Below are positions 24,716-33,431 of a stretch of 35,612 nt of DNA, one piece after another (within the stretch, counting starts at the first letter, position 1; every line of letters begins with the position of its first letter). Source of the stretch: Vibrio sp. D404a (GTDB lineage: Bacteria > Pseudomonadota > Gammaproteobacteria > Enterobacterales > Vibrionaceae). The translations under genes were made by a program, and so were the position numbers. The stretch spans positions 1 to 35,612 of the forward strand of contig NZ_JAHGAJ010000039.1 of NCBI RefSeq assembly GCF_030248535.1, given 5' to 3'. Below the pieces are notes generated by a model. That model was not told the DNA's origin and made no database searches. It was given only the letters and a program-made list of their open reading frames with translations.

Positions 24716-26815
24716 ATGAAATTCTCTCTCCCTTTCTCGGATAAGCTACCCAAGATCCCAAACCGCGCAATGCCAGCTATAGGTGCGCCAGTAATGGTCT
24801 TGGCAACGCTCGCTATGGTGATCTTGCCGATCCCCGCTTTCCTACTGGATATGTTTTTCACCTTCAACATTGCATTGGCGATGGTGGTGCTATTAGTCAC
24901 GGTTTATACCCGTCGACCTCTTGATTTCGCGGCCTTTCCAACGGTCCTGCTGATCGCAACACTATTGCGTTTGGCGTTGAACGTCGCATCAACGCGTGTG
25001 GTTCTTCTTTACGGCCATGAAGGAGGAGACGCTGCAGGTAACGTAATCGAAGCCTTTGGTAACGTGGTAATTGGCGGTAACTATGCCGTTGGTCTTGTGG
25101 TCTTCCTTATCTTGATGATCATTAACTTCATGGTTGTAACCAAAGGTGCTGGTCGTATTTCAGAAGTAAGTGCGCGCTTCACCTTGGATGCCTTGCCGGG
25201 TAAGCAGATGGCAATCGATGCCGACTTGAATGCGGGGCTGATTGACCAAGAGCAAGCACGTACTCGTCGTTTTGAAGTGACTAAAGAAGCCGATTTCTAC
25301 GGCTCGATGGATGGTGCGTCAAAATTCGTTAAAGGTGATGCCATTGCCGGTATCTTGATTCTCTTTATTAACATCATCGGTGGTTTGAGCATCGGTATGG
25401 CGCAATTTGGTTTGGGCTTTGGTGAAGCAATTGAGATCTACACCCTGCTAACTATTGGTGATGGCTTGGTTGCACAGATTCCATCGCTATTGCTCTCGAT
25501 TGCAGCGGCGATGATGGTGACTCGTCAGAACACTGATGAAGACATGGGGCAACAGCTGATCTTTCAGATGTTCGACAACCCTAAAGCTCTGATGATCACC
25601 GCGGCGATCCTTGGTGTGATGGGTATTGTGCCAGGTATGCCTCACTTTGCGTTTTTGACTCTAGCGATAGCAGCAGGAGCTGGCGCGTATTTCATTGATA
25701 AAAAGCAGAAGCAAAAAGCCAAAGAACCAAAACTGCCCGCTGCGATGGAGCCAGGTGGCGAAGCACCAGCGCAAAAAGAGCTATCTTGGGATGATGTTCA
25801 GCCTGTTGATACTATCGGCCTAGAAGTGGGCTATCGTTTGATTCCTTTGGTTGACAAAGACCAAGGCGGTGAATTGTTGGAGCGTGTCAAAGGGGTGCGT
25901 AAAAAGCTGTCTCAAGACTTTGGTTTCCTAATTCCTGCAGTTCATATTCGAGACAACCTAGAGCTAACCCCAAACAGCTACCGAATTACCTTGATGGGTG
26001 TGGCGGTAGGTGAAGCGGAGATCAAGCCAGACATGGAACTGGCGATTAACCCAGGGCAGGTCTACGGCATGATCGATGGTGAACCCACCATTGACCCAGC
26101 GTTTGGCCTAGAAGCGGTTTGGATCCGTGAAGAGCAGCGTGAACATGCACAAGCTCTTGGATATACCGTGGTTGACTCATCAACGGTACTGGCGACTCAC
26201 TTGAGTCAACTATTGACTAACAACGCGTCACAACTGCTTGGTCATGAAGAGGTTCAGAACCTTCTAGAGATGCTGAGCCGCTCTGCACCTAAGTTGGTTG
26301 AAGGTTTCGTACCAGATCAGCTGCAATTGGGGGTGGTGGTTAAAGTGCTTCAGAACCTGCTTAATGAAGCGATTCCAATTCGTGATGTTCGTACCATTGT
26401 ACAAACTTTGGCGGAATATTCAGGCAAGAGTCAAGAACCTGACATTCTTACGGCTGCGGTTCGTATCTCATTGAAACGACTAATTGTTCAAGAAATCAAT
26501 GGGATAGAGCCTGAGTTGCCAGTGATAACTTTGATTCCTGAGCTGGAACAAATCTTGCATCAAACAATGCAAGCATCCGGTGGTGAATCGGCAGGTATTG
26601 AACCTGGTTTGGCCGAGCGTCTACAGACCTCGTTGAGTCAGGCAACCCAAGAGCAAGAGCTCAAAGGAGAGCCAGCGGTACTGCTGACTTCTGGTGTATT
26701 GCGATCTACATTAGCCAAGTTTGTTAAGAACACGATCCCTAGCTTACGTGTCCTCTCTTACCAAGAGATCCCTGACGAAAAGCAGATCCGAATTGTACAA
26801 GCTGTTGGAAACTAA
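24716..26815 (+). CDS. flhA: FlhA, export-gate protein
   Basis: FlhA forms the nonameric ring that receives chaperone-substrate complexes and uses proton motive force. The 699-residue product has about eight membrane segments in its first ~330 residues, with the FHIPEP-family signatures FAAFPTVLLIATLLRLALNV, VTKGAGRISEVSARFTLDAL and KFVKGDAIAGI, then a linker (PKLPAAMEPGGEAPAQK) and a cytoplasmic four-subdomain region. ATG 24716 has a weak ribosome site but gives the expected MKFSLPFSDKLPKIPNRAM. Length is normal. Confidence 0.97.
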   Translation: MKFSLPFSDKLPKIPNRAMPAIGAPVMVLATLAMVILPIPAFLLDMFFTFNIALAMVVLLVTVYTRRPLDFAAFPTVLLIATLLRLALNVASTRVVLLYGHEGGDAAGNVIEAFGNVVIGGNYAVGLVVFLILMIINFMVVTKGAGRISEVSARFTLDALPGKQMAIDADLNAGLIDQEQARTRRFEVTKEADFYGSMDGASKFVKGDAIAGILILFINIIGGLSIGMAQFGLGFGEAIEIYTLLTIGDGLVAQIPSLLLSIAAAMMVTRQNTDEDMGQQLIFQMFDNPKALMITAAILGVMGIVPGMPHFAFLTLAIAAGAGAYFIDKKQKQKAKEPKLPAAMEPGGEAPAQKELSWDDVQPVDTIGLEVGYRLIPLVDKDQGGELLERVKGVRKKLSQDFGFLIPAVHIRDNLELTPNSYRITLMGVAVGEAEIKPDMELAINPGQVYGMIDGEPTIDPAFGLEAVWIREEQREHAQALGYTVVDSSTVLATHLSQLLTNNASQLLGHEEVQNLLEMLSRSAPKLVEGFVPDQLQLGVVVKVLQNLLNEAIPIRDVRTIVQTLAEYSGKSQEPDILTAAVRISLKRLIVQEINGIEPELPVITLIPELEQILHQTMQASGGESAGIEPGLAERLQTSLSQATQEQELKGEPAVLLTSGVLRSTLAKFVKNTIPSLRVLSYQEIPDEKQIRIVQAVGN

Positions 26816-26842
26816 TCCGCGTAATTAGAACGGACTATTGAA

Positions 26843-28318
26843 TTGAAAATTAAACGATTTTTTGCAAAAGATATGCGAACAGCGTTGCTCCAAGTGAAAG
26901 AAGAACTTGGTTCCGATGCTGTGATCATGTCTAACAAAAAGGTCGCAGGTGGCGTTGAAATCGTTGCCGCTATAGATGGTGAGTCTAATCAACCAGCAGC
27001 GGCGCCACGACTCAACAAGCCTCAGCCTTCGCAGAGTCAATATACGCAAATGGCTGCGCCTAAACCGGGCCAGCGTCAGCTTGATGATGACAAGGTCAGT
27101 ATTGGTGGTGGCTCTGAAAGCGGTCGTTCTATGACCAAGCGCTTTGCGAATATGCTGAAGCAGTACAGCCATGGTGCAGAGGAAGAGCCTCAACACCGCG
27201 CTGAAAATGAAGATTCGCTATCGGCGCTACTGAATCGTCAATCCGGCAGCAAGCACAACGTCGATTCGGCTTTCTCTTCTCATGAATCAGGCTTAGCCAA
27301 GCTGATCGCGGAAGACCGCCGTGTTGAGCGTCCACCGCACCGCTTAGACCCAACGCGTTACGATCGTGGTCGCGAGCCTGAAGCTTCTCGTAATTCGGAT
27401 TCTGAAATGGAAACCATGCGTGAAGAGATGACCTCGATTCGTCGTCTGCTTGAGCATCAAGTCTCTGGTCTTATGTGGCAAGAGGTGGAACGCCGTGAAC
27501 CTTTGCGTGCCATGTTGATTAAACGCCTTGAGCGTATGGGTGTATCACCAGAGCTAGCTGATCAGATGGCGTGCTACATCCCTGAAGACACTAAGCCAGC
27601 AAGAGCATGGAAAGCATTGCTAGCGCTGGTTGCTGATCAGATCTCAGTGACCCAAAAAGACATTCTTAAGCGTGGTGGTGTTGTAGCACTATTAGGCCCA
27701 ACCGGTGTTGGTAAAACAACGACCGTCGCGAAGCTCGCAGCGAGAGCTGCGATGGAGTACGGCGCAGACAATGTCGCACTCGTTACCACCGATACTTATC
27801 GTATTGGTGCACATGAGCAGCTCTCAATATACGGAAGAATTATGGGTTGTCCCGTAAGAGTTGCTAAAGATTCTAAAGAATTGGCCGATGTTATATATCA
27901 ACTGCGTAACCGTCGCCTAATTCTGGTGGATACTGCAGGTATGGGACAGCGCGATGTACGCCTGTCTGAGCAGTTAGACACATTGATGCAAGAGAGTGGC
28001 TCCGTTATTCACAGTTACTTGGTGTTGCCAGCAACGGCGCAGCGCAAAGTACTGCAAGAGACGATTGAACACTTTAGAAGAATCCCGCTGTCGGGGTGCA
28101 TCCTGACTAAGCTCGATGAATCGCTAAGTTTGGGTGAGTTCATCAGCGTAGTAATACAAAATGCATTGCCAGTTGCGTATATCGCAAATGGTCAACGAGT
28201 TCCTGAAGATATCGTTATCGCTCAGCCGAAGTACATGATTGCAAAGGCTAACGAGCTACTCGAGAAATCGACAGAGAATGAACCTCACTACTGGAACAGC
28301 GATTCTGAAGGACTCTAG
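26843..28318 (+). CDS. flhF: FlhF, SRP-type GTPase for polar flagellum placement
   Basis: FlhF marks the pole where the flagellum is built. The start is TTG 26843 (MKIKRFFAKDMRTALLQVKE, the standard FlhF beginning); the ribosome site is weak. The 491-residue product has an N-terminal B domain, a polar linker (about 50-190), the N helical bundle and the SRP-like G domain: G1 GPTGVGKT (285-292), DTYRIGAHEQL, LVDTAGMGQRD and TKLDES. flhG starts 13 bases after the stop. Confidence 0.96.
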   Translation: MKIKRFFAKDMRTALLQVKEELGSDAVIMSNKKVAGGVEIVAAIDGESNQPAAAPRLNKPQPSQSQYTQMAAPKPGQRQLDDDKVSIGGGSESGRSMTKRFANMLKQYSHGAEEEPQHRAENEDSLSALLNRQSGSKHNVDSAFSSHESGLAKLIAEDRRVERPPHRLDPTRYDRGREPEASRNSDSEMETMREEMTSIRRLLEHQVSGLMWQEVERREPLRAMLIKRLERMGVSPELADQMACYIPEDTKPARAWKALLALVADQISVTQKDILKRGGVVALLGPTGVGKTTTVAKLAARAAMEYGADNVALVTTDTYRIGAHEQLSIYGRIMGCPVRVAKDSKELADVIYQLRNRRLILVDTAGMGQRDVRLSEQLDTLMQESGSVIHSYLVLPATAQRKVLQETIEHFRRIPLSGCILTKLDESLSLGEFISVVIQNALPVAYIANGQRVPEDIVIAQPKYMIAKANELLEKSTENEPHYWNSDSEGL

Positions 28319-28331
28319 GCGGCGGATAAAT

Positions 28332-29219
28332 ATGACTGAAAATATGATACATGACCAAGCTAGCGGCCTCCGTCGCTTAACAAAGCCTTCTTTGACCAAG
28401 GTTATTGCGGTAACTGGTGGTAAAGGTGGTGTAGGTAAATCCAATGTAACTCTTGGACTGGCGATCTGTATGGCGCGTCAGGGCAAGAAGGTAATGGTAC
28501 TGGATGCTGACTTAGGCTTAGCCAACGTCGATATCATGCTGGGTATTCGTTCTAAGCGAAACCTAGGCCATGTGTTGGCGGGAGAGTGTGAACTGAAAGA
28601 CGCGATTGTCGAGGGCCCACACGGAATCAAGATTATTCCAGCTACATCGGGTACTCAAAGCATGACCGAACTGTCACACGCACAGCACGCGGGTTTGATT
28701 CGAGCTTTCGGTACGCTTGAAGACGAAATGGATATCTTGCTAATCGATACGGCAGCTGGTATATCTGACATGGTTGTTAGCTTTTCAAGAGCAGCGCAAG
28801 ATGTGGTTGTGGTAGTTTGTGATGAACCAACGTCGATCACTGATGCATATGCCTTGATTAAGCTTTTAAGTCGCGAACATCAGGTTCAGCGATTCAAAGT
28901 TGTCGCAAATATGGTCAGAAGTTACCGAGAAGGGCGAGAATTATTTGCAAAATTGACGCTGGTCACAGAGCGTTTCTTGAATGTGAGCCTCGAACTCGTA
29001 GCATGTATTCCTCTAGATGATAAAGTACGTCAATCAGTCAAGAGACAGAAAATCGTAGTGGATGCGTTCCCACGCTCTCCAGCTGCGTTAGCAATTAGCT
29101 CATTGGCGAATAAAGCGTTAACTTGGCCGATTCCGAAAACCCCGAGTGGCCACTTGGAATTTTTCGTGGAACGCCTGTTAAATCGCAGTACATATGCAGA
29201 GGAACCATTTGGTGAATAA
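28332..29219 (+). CDS. flhG: FlhG (FleN), MinD/ParA-type ATPase limiting flagellar number
   Basis: FlhG counteracts FlhF and, in related bacteria, FlrA/FleQ, keeping one flagellum per pole. I choose ATG 28332 with GGCGG upstream, giving 295 residues; a longer frame from 28239 would overlap flhF deeply. The N terminus contains DQASGLRRL (8-16), the DQAxxLR motif through which FlhG activates FlhF GTPase. The deviant Walker A is KGGVGKS (31-37), with LDADLGLANVDIMLG and IDTAAGISDMVVSF downstream. Its end overlaps the fliA GTG start by 8 bases. Confidence 0.96.
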   Translation: MTENMIHDQASGLRRLTKPSLTKVIAVTGGKGGVGKSNVTLGLAICMARQGKKVMVLDADLGLANVDIMLGIRSKRNLGHVLAGECELKDAIVEGPHGIKIIPATSGTQSMTELSHAQHAGLIRAFGTLEDEMDILLIDTAAGISDMVVSFSRAAQDVVVVVCDEPTSITDAYALIKLLSREHQVQRFKVVANMVRSYREGRELFAKLTLVTERFLNVSLELVACIPLDDKVRQSVKRQKIVVDAFPRSPAALAISSLANKALTWPIPKTPSGHLEFFVERLLNRSTYAEEPFGE

Positions 29220-29946
29220 AGCGCTTACCTACAACCAACGCGGAAACCTCGATGGGCAACAAGCCTTCTTCGAGAAGTATTCTGTGCTGGTTAAACGTAT
29301 CGCTCATCACTTGTTGGGGCGATTGCCGCCTAATGTATTGGTGGATGACTTGATTCAAGCTGGTATGATCGGCTTGATTGAAGCACAGCAGAACTACGAT
29401 GGTTCAAAAGGCGCAAGTTTTGAAACTTACGCTGGCATTCGAATTCGTGGTGCGATGCTGGATGATATCCGACGAGGCGACTGGGTGCCGAGATCGGTTC
29501 ATAAAAATAACCGAGAGATCAGTAACGCGATTGCTGAACTCGAAGCCATTTTGAACCGAGATCCAAGCGACTCTGAAGTGGCAAAACATATGGGATTGAC
29601 TTTAGAACAGTACCATAGCGCTTTAACGGATATAAATTGCTCAAAGTTGGTTGGAATCGAAGATTTAGGCGTCTCAGATGATGTAATATCTCCGAATGAA
29701 GACTCTCAAGATAACTTACCTTTTCAAGGTGTTGCTGATGAGTCGTTTCGACAAGCTTTGATCGATTCAATAAAACAACTTCCAGAAAGAGAAGGGTTAG
29801 TCCTCTCTCTTTACTATGACGAAGAACTCAATTTAAAAGAGATTGGGGAAGTATTAGGTGTCAGCGAATCTCGTGTCAGCCAGATATTGAGCCAATCTAT
29901 GCAGCGTCTGCGCACTAAATTAAGTGCCTGGACACAGAACGACTAA
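29212..29946 (+). CDS. fliA: FliA, sigma-28 factor
   Basis: FliA directs RNA polymerase to late flagellar promoters such as that at 1216-1242. I choose GTG 29212 (MNKALTYNQRGNLDGQ), with AGAGGA about 8 bases upstream; an ATG at 29194 is in frame but less fitting. The 244-residue product has region 2 (PPNVLVDDLIQAGMIGLIEA; IRGAMLDDIRRGDWVPRSVH), region 3, and region 4 with the helix-turn-helix LKEIGEVLGVSESRVSQILS. It overlaps flhG by 8 bases. Confidence 0.96.
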   Translation: MNKALTYNQRGNLDGQQAFFEKYSVLVKRIAHHLLGRLPPNVLVDDLIQAGMIGLIEAQQNYDGSKGASFETYAGIRIRGAMLDDIRRGDWVPRSVHKNNREISNAIAELEAILNRDPSDSEVAKHMGLTLEQYHSALTDINCSKLVGIEDLGVSDDVISPNEDSQDNLPFQGVADESFRQALIDSIKQLPEREGLVLSLYYDEELNLKEIGEVLGVSESRVSQILSQSMQRLRTKLSAWTQND

Positions 29947-29976
29947 CAACACTGATTTTATTCAGTGGAGGCTAAT

Positions 29977-30357
29977 TTGAACAAAAACATGAAAATTCTC
30001 ATTGTTGATGATTTTTCAACGATGCGCCGTATTGTTAAAAACCTACTTCGTGACCTAGGTTTCAACAACACTCAAGAAGCAGATGACGGTCTAACCGCAC
30101 TTCCTATGCTGAAAAAAGGCGAATTTGATTTCGTGGTAACTGACTGGAACATGCCTGGAATGCAAGGTATTGACCTGCTGAAACACATCCGTGCTGATGC
30201 AGAGCTAAAGCACTTGCCAGTTCTTATGATCACCGCGGAAGCGAAACGTGAGCAGATCATTGAAGCAGCGCAAGCGGGTGTTAATGGTTACATTGTTAAG
30301 CCTTTCACTGCAGCAACGCTAAAAGAAAAACTAGATAAGATTTTTGAGCGCTTATAA
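29977..30357 (+). CDS. cheY: CheY, chemotaxis response regulator
   Basis: CheY~P binds FliM/FliN to change rotation. I choose TTG 29977 (MNKNMKILIVDDFSTMRRIV) because TGGAGG lies 5 bases upstream. An in-frame GTG at 29965 would place the ribosome site inside the gene, and an ATG at 29989 is too far from it. The 126-residue single receiver domain has the acidic pair D11-D12, phospho-acceptor D56 in VTDWNMPGM, the conserved T in MITAEA and K in IVKPFTA. It is of the flagellar type (V. cholerae CheY-3), next to cheZ. Confidence 0.95.
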   Translation: MNKNMKILIVDDFSTMRRIVKNLLRDLGFNNTQEADDGLTALPMLKKGEFDFVVTDWNMPGMQGIDLLKHIRADAELKHLPVLMITAEAKREQIIEAAQAGVNGYIVKPFTAATLKEKLDKIFERL

Positions 30358-30469
30358 GCCTCAAAGCGAAAGATTTAGGCGCTTCTAGGGAAGCAATAAC
30401 TTTTTAGGTTTCCCGTTTTTCCCATAGATTGAAGCGTCATAGTATATGCGGAGTAAGGCCGAACTCAGG

Positions 30470-31201
30470 ATGATTTCATTAGAACAAGCAAAAAAATTAG
30501 TAGAGCTGCTTGAAAGCGATGAGCAGCAACAAGCTGATTCTCTTGTTAGAAGCATTTATGAAGAGAATTTTGATCTTCAAGACAATCCAATGCTTCAAGA
30601 AATAGGTACTCTGACCCGCGACCTCCATGACTCTTTGACACAATTCAATTTCGACGAGCGCATTAGCGTGATCGCAAATGATGAAATCCCAGATGCTCGG
30701 GATCGCCTTCAGTATGTCATTGATAAGACGGAGGTTGCCGCAAATAAAACGATGGACGCAGTCGATCGTTGTATGCCAATCGCAGACAACCTACACGAGT
30801 GTTTACTTCAAGTAAGGCCTCAATGGAATGAACTGATGCATGGCCGCATTGAGCTGGCACAATTTAAAGCTTTATGTCACCGCATTGATGGATTACTTGT
30901 TCAAGTAGAAGGTGATAGCACCGAACTGCGCGGACAACTGACTGAAATCTTGATGGCTCAAGACTTCCAAGACTTAACCGGTCAAATCATTGGCAAAGTT
31001 ATCACTCTTGTTAATGAAGTCGAAGGTCGTTTAGTGGAGATCCTAACCGCGTTTGGTGCGGATCAAGCTAGCCAGAATAAAGAGACAGATAAAAAGGCGT
31101 CAACCGCACCAGAGGGTCCAATTATGAACCCTGAAGAGCGAGAAGACGCAGTGGCATCTCAAGATGAAGTCGATGACTTGTTATCCAGTCTTGGATTTTA
31201 A
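30470..31201 (+). CDS. cheZ: CheZ, CheY~P phosphatase
   Basis: CheZ removes phosphate from CheY~P. I choose ATG 30470 (MISLEQAKKLVELLE), with GGAGTAAGG about 11 bases upstream, over an in-frame ATG at 30446. The 243-residue product is a long helical hairpin with the catalytic stretch LMAQDFQDLTGQIIGKV, holding the Asp and Gln used in E. coli CheZ (D143, Q147). A flexible linker leads to a C-terminal CheY-binding helix, ASQDEVDDLLSSLGF, ending at the stop. That tail resembles FliM's N-terminal peptide. Confidence 0.95.
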   Translation: MISLEQAKKLVELLESDEQQQADSLVRSIYEENFDLQDNPMLQEIGTLTRDLHDSLTQFNFDERISVIANDEIPDARDRLQYVIDKTEVAANKTMDAVDRCMPIADNLHECLLQVRPQWNELMHGRIELAQFKALCHRIDGLLVQVEGDSTELRGQLTEILMAQDFQDLTGQIIGKVITLVNEVEGRLVEILTAFGADQASQNKETDKKASTAPEGPIMNPEEREDAVASQDEVDDLLSSLGF

Positions 31202-31210
31202 AGGTAACGT

Positions 31211-33418
31211 ATGAGCTACGAATTAGACGAAGACATTCTTCAGGACTTTTTAGTCGAAGCGGGTGAGATTCTCGAACTACTTTCAGAACAGTTAGTTGAG
31301 TTAGAGAACAACCCTGATGATAAAGATCTATTAAATGCTATTTTCCGAGGTTTCCACACCGTTAAGGGTGGCGCAGGCTTCCTAGCGCTTACTGAACTGG
31401 TGGATACCTGTCATGGCGCAGAGAATGTGTTCGACATTCTAAGAAATGGCCAACGCAGCGTAACTTCAGGCTTGATGGATACCATGCTTCAAGCTCTGGA
31501 TACCGTTAATGTACAGTTCCAAGCTGTTCAAGACCGAGAGCCACTAGAGCCTGCAGAACAATCTTTGTTGGATGAACTGCATCGTCTATGTAAGCCAGAG
31601 TCAGAAGATGAAGTGACTGCAGCTCCAGCGCCGGTTGTTGAAGCTCCAGCACCTGTCATTGAACCTGTTGTTGCACCTGAACCTGCAGCACCAGCTGATA
31701 CCAATATTAATGCATCATCCGTCGATGAAATCTCTCAAGATGAATTCGAAAGACTGCTAGATGAACTGCACGGCAAGGGTGGTTCACCAACGGCTGCAAC
31801 AGTAGAAGCGACACCGCCTCCAGCTCCAACTGCCCCAGCACCTGCGGTAGATAGCGGTGATATTACCGATGACGAATTTGAAAAGCTGCTCGACGAATTG
31901 CATGGCGCTGGCAACAGCCCATCGACCGCGAGCGTAGCTCCGCCACCACCTCCGCCGCCAGCAGCACCTGTCGCGCCAATCTCTGCGAGCTCAGACGGCG
32001 ACGACCTGATGACGGATGAAGAGTTTGAAAAACTACTAGACCAGCTTCATGGCTCTGGTAATGGTCCATCAGCAGAAGAGCTAGATGTGGCGACCAAACC
32101 AGCGGAAATTAAGCCTGCACCAGTAATGAGTGCACCTGAACCCGTGGCAGCGCCTACCGCTATTCAGACTCCGGAGCCAGTTAAAGCACCGGCACCTGTT
32201 AAGTCAGAAGCAAAAGCGCCTGCTGTTAAGAAGCAACAAGCTGAAGCAACGGTACGTGTTGATACTTCAACACTAGACACCATCATGAACATGGTTGGTG
32301 AGTTAGTACTGGTACGTAACCGCCTGGTGAGCTTAGGTTTGAATAGCAACGACGAAGAGATGTCGAAAGCCGTTTCTAACCTAGACGTTGTCACTGCCGA
32401 CCTACAAGGTGCAGTGATGAAGACGCGTATGCAGCCAATCAAGAAAGTATTTGGCCGTTTCCCACGCGTTGTTCGTGACTTGGCTCGTAGCTTGAAGAAA
32501 GACATTGTGCTTGAAATGCGCGGTGAAGAGACAGATCTAGATAAAAACCTAGTAGAGGCTCTTGCGGATCCATTGATCCACTTGGTGCGTAACTCGGTTG
32601 ACCACGGTATTGAGATGCCAGAAGCGCGTGTCGCTGCAGGTAAATCTCGTACGGGTAAAGTGATTCTGTCTGCTTCGCAAGAAGGTGATCATATCGAACT
32701 GGCTATCGTTGATGATGGCGGCGGTATGGACCCAGATAAGCTGCGTGCAATTGCGGTGAAACGCGGTTTGATGGATGAAGATGCTGCATCTCGTCTATCG
32801 AACAAAGAGTGTTTCAACCTGATTTTTGCTCCGGGCTTCTCAAGTAAAGAACAGATTTCAGATATCTCTGGCCGTGGCGTAGGTATGGACGTAGTTAAGA
32901 CTGCGATCAACACGCTAAATGGTTCGATTGATATCGACTCAGAAATGGGCAAGGGCACCAAGATTACTATCAAGGTTCCACTGACTCTGGCGATTCTACC
33001 AACATTGATGGTTGGTGTAGCGGGTCACCCATTTGCACTGCCATTGGCATCAGTAAACGAGATCTTCCACTTAGATCTAAGCCGTACCAACGTCGTTGAT
33101 GGCCAGCTGACAATCATCGTTCGTGAAAAGTCGATCCCGCTGTTCTATCTACAGAACTGGTTAGCACCAAAAGCCGGTATCGTTGAGTTGCGTAAAGGTC
33201 ATGGTCATGTGGTTATTGTACAACTAGGAAGTCAACGTGTTGGCTTTGTGGTTGATACTTTGATTGGCCAAGAAGAAGTGGTAATTAAACCTCTGGATAA
33301 TTTGCTGCAAGGCACGCCGGGTATGGCGGGAGCGACAATCACAAGTGATGGTCATATTGCTCTTATCCTAGATGTACCAGATCTACTGAAGCAATACGCA
33401 GCAGCGTCTAGAATTTAA
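31211..33418 (+). CDS. cheA: CheA, chemotaxis histidine kinase with repeated linker
   Basis: CheA phosphorylates CheY and CheB under receptor/CheW control. The 735-residue product has the P1 Hpt domain with H49 in FRGFHTVKGGAGF; a long Pro/Ala-rich linker (about 135-345); the P3 dimerisation helices (STLDTIMNMVGELVLVRNRL); the P4 kinase with N-box (HLVRNSVDHGIE), G1 (DDGGGMDP) and G2 (GRGVGMDVV); and the CheW-like P5. I see no globular P2 domain. The linker instead has three tandem motifs, at 173-188, 217-232 and 265-281, of the form DEFE(K/R)LLD(E/Q)LHG. Vibrio CheA is known to have a linker region (LID) that contacts ParP. ATG 31211 follows AAGGTAAC. Confidence 0.96.
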   Translation: MSYELDEDILQDFLVEAGEILELLSEQLVELENNPDDKDLLNAIFRGFHTVKGGAGFLALTELVDTCHGAENVFDILRNGQRSVTSGLMDTMLQALDTVNVQFQAVQDREPLEPAEQSLLDELHRLCKPESEDEVTAAPAPVVEAPAPVIEPVVAPEPAAPADTNINASSVDEISQDEFERLLDELHGKGGSPTAATVEATPPPAPTAPAPAVDSGDITDDEFEKLLDELHGAGNSPSTASVAPPPPPPPAAPVAPISASSDGDDLMTDEEFEKLLDQLHGSGNGPSAEELDVATKPAEIKPAPVMSAPEPVAAPTAIQTPEPVKAPAPVKSEAKAPAVKKQQAEATVRVDTSTLDTIMNMVGELVLVRNRLVSLGLNSNDEEMSKAVSNLDVVTADLQGAVMKTRMQPIKKVFGRFPRVVRDLARSLKKDIVLEMRGEETDLDKNLVEALADPLIHLVRNSVDHGIEMPEARVAAGKSRTGKVILSASQEGDHIELAIVDDGGGMDPDKLRAIAVKRGLMDEDAASRLSNKECFNLIFAPGFSSKEQISDISGRGVGMDVVKTAINTLNGSIDIDSEMGKGTKITIKVPLTLAILPTLMVGVAGHPFALPLASVNEIFHLDLSRTNVVDGQLTIIVREKSIPLFYLQNWLAPKAGIVELRKGHGHVVIVQLGSQRVGFVVDTLIGQEEVVIKPLDNLLQGTPGMAGATITSDGHIALILDVPDLLKQYAAASRI
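31721..32053 (+). repeat. Three protein-level repeats in the CheA linker
   Basis: The three units encode ISQDEFERLLDELHG, ITDDEFEKLLDELHG and MTDEEFEKLLDQLHG, each followed by a G.G..P turn. They are spaced 44 and 49 residues apart by Pro/Ala-rich spacers, one with seven consecutive prolines (244-250). The DNA copies have diverged in codon use, so the repeat is old and held at protein level. Confidence 0.9.
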
Positions 33419-33431
33419 TTTAAGGATAAAT

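Noticed and set aside
30388..30414. Hairpin GGGAA/TTCCC between cheY and cheZ as a terminator
   Set aside because: The stem is only 5 bp around a 17-base loop. It is too weak to claim, although a short T-run follows.
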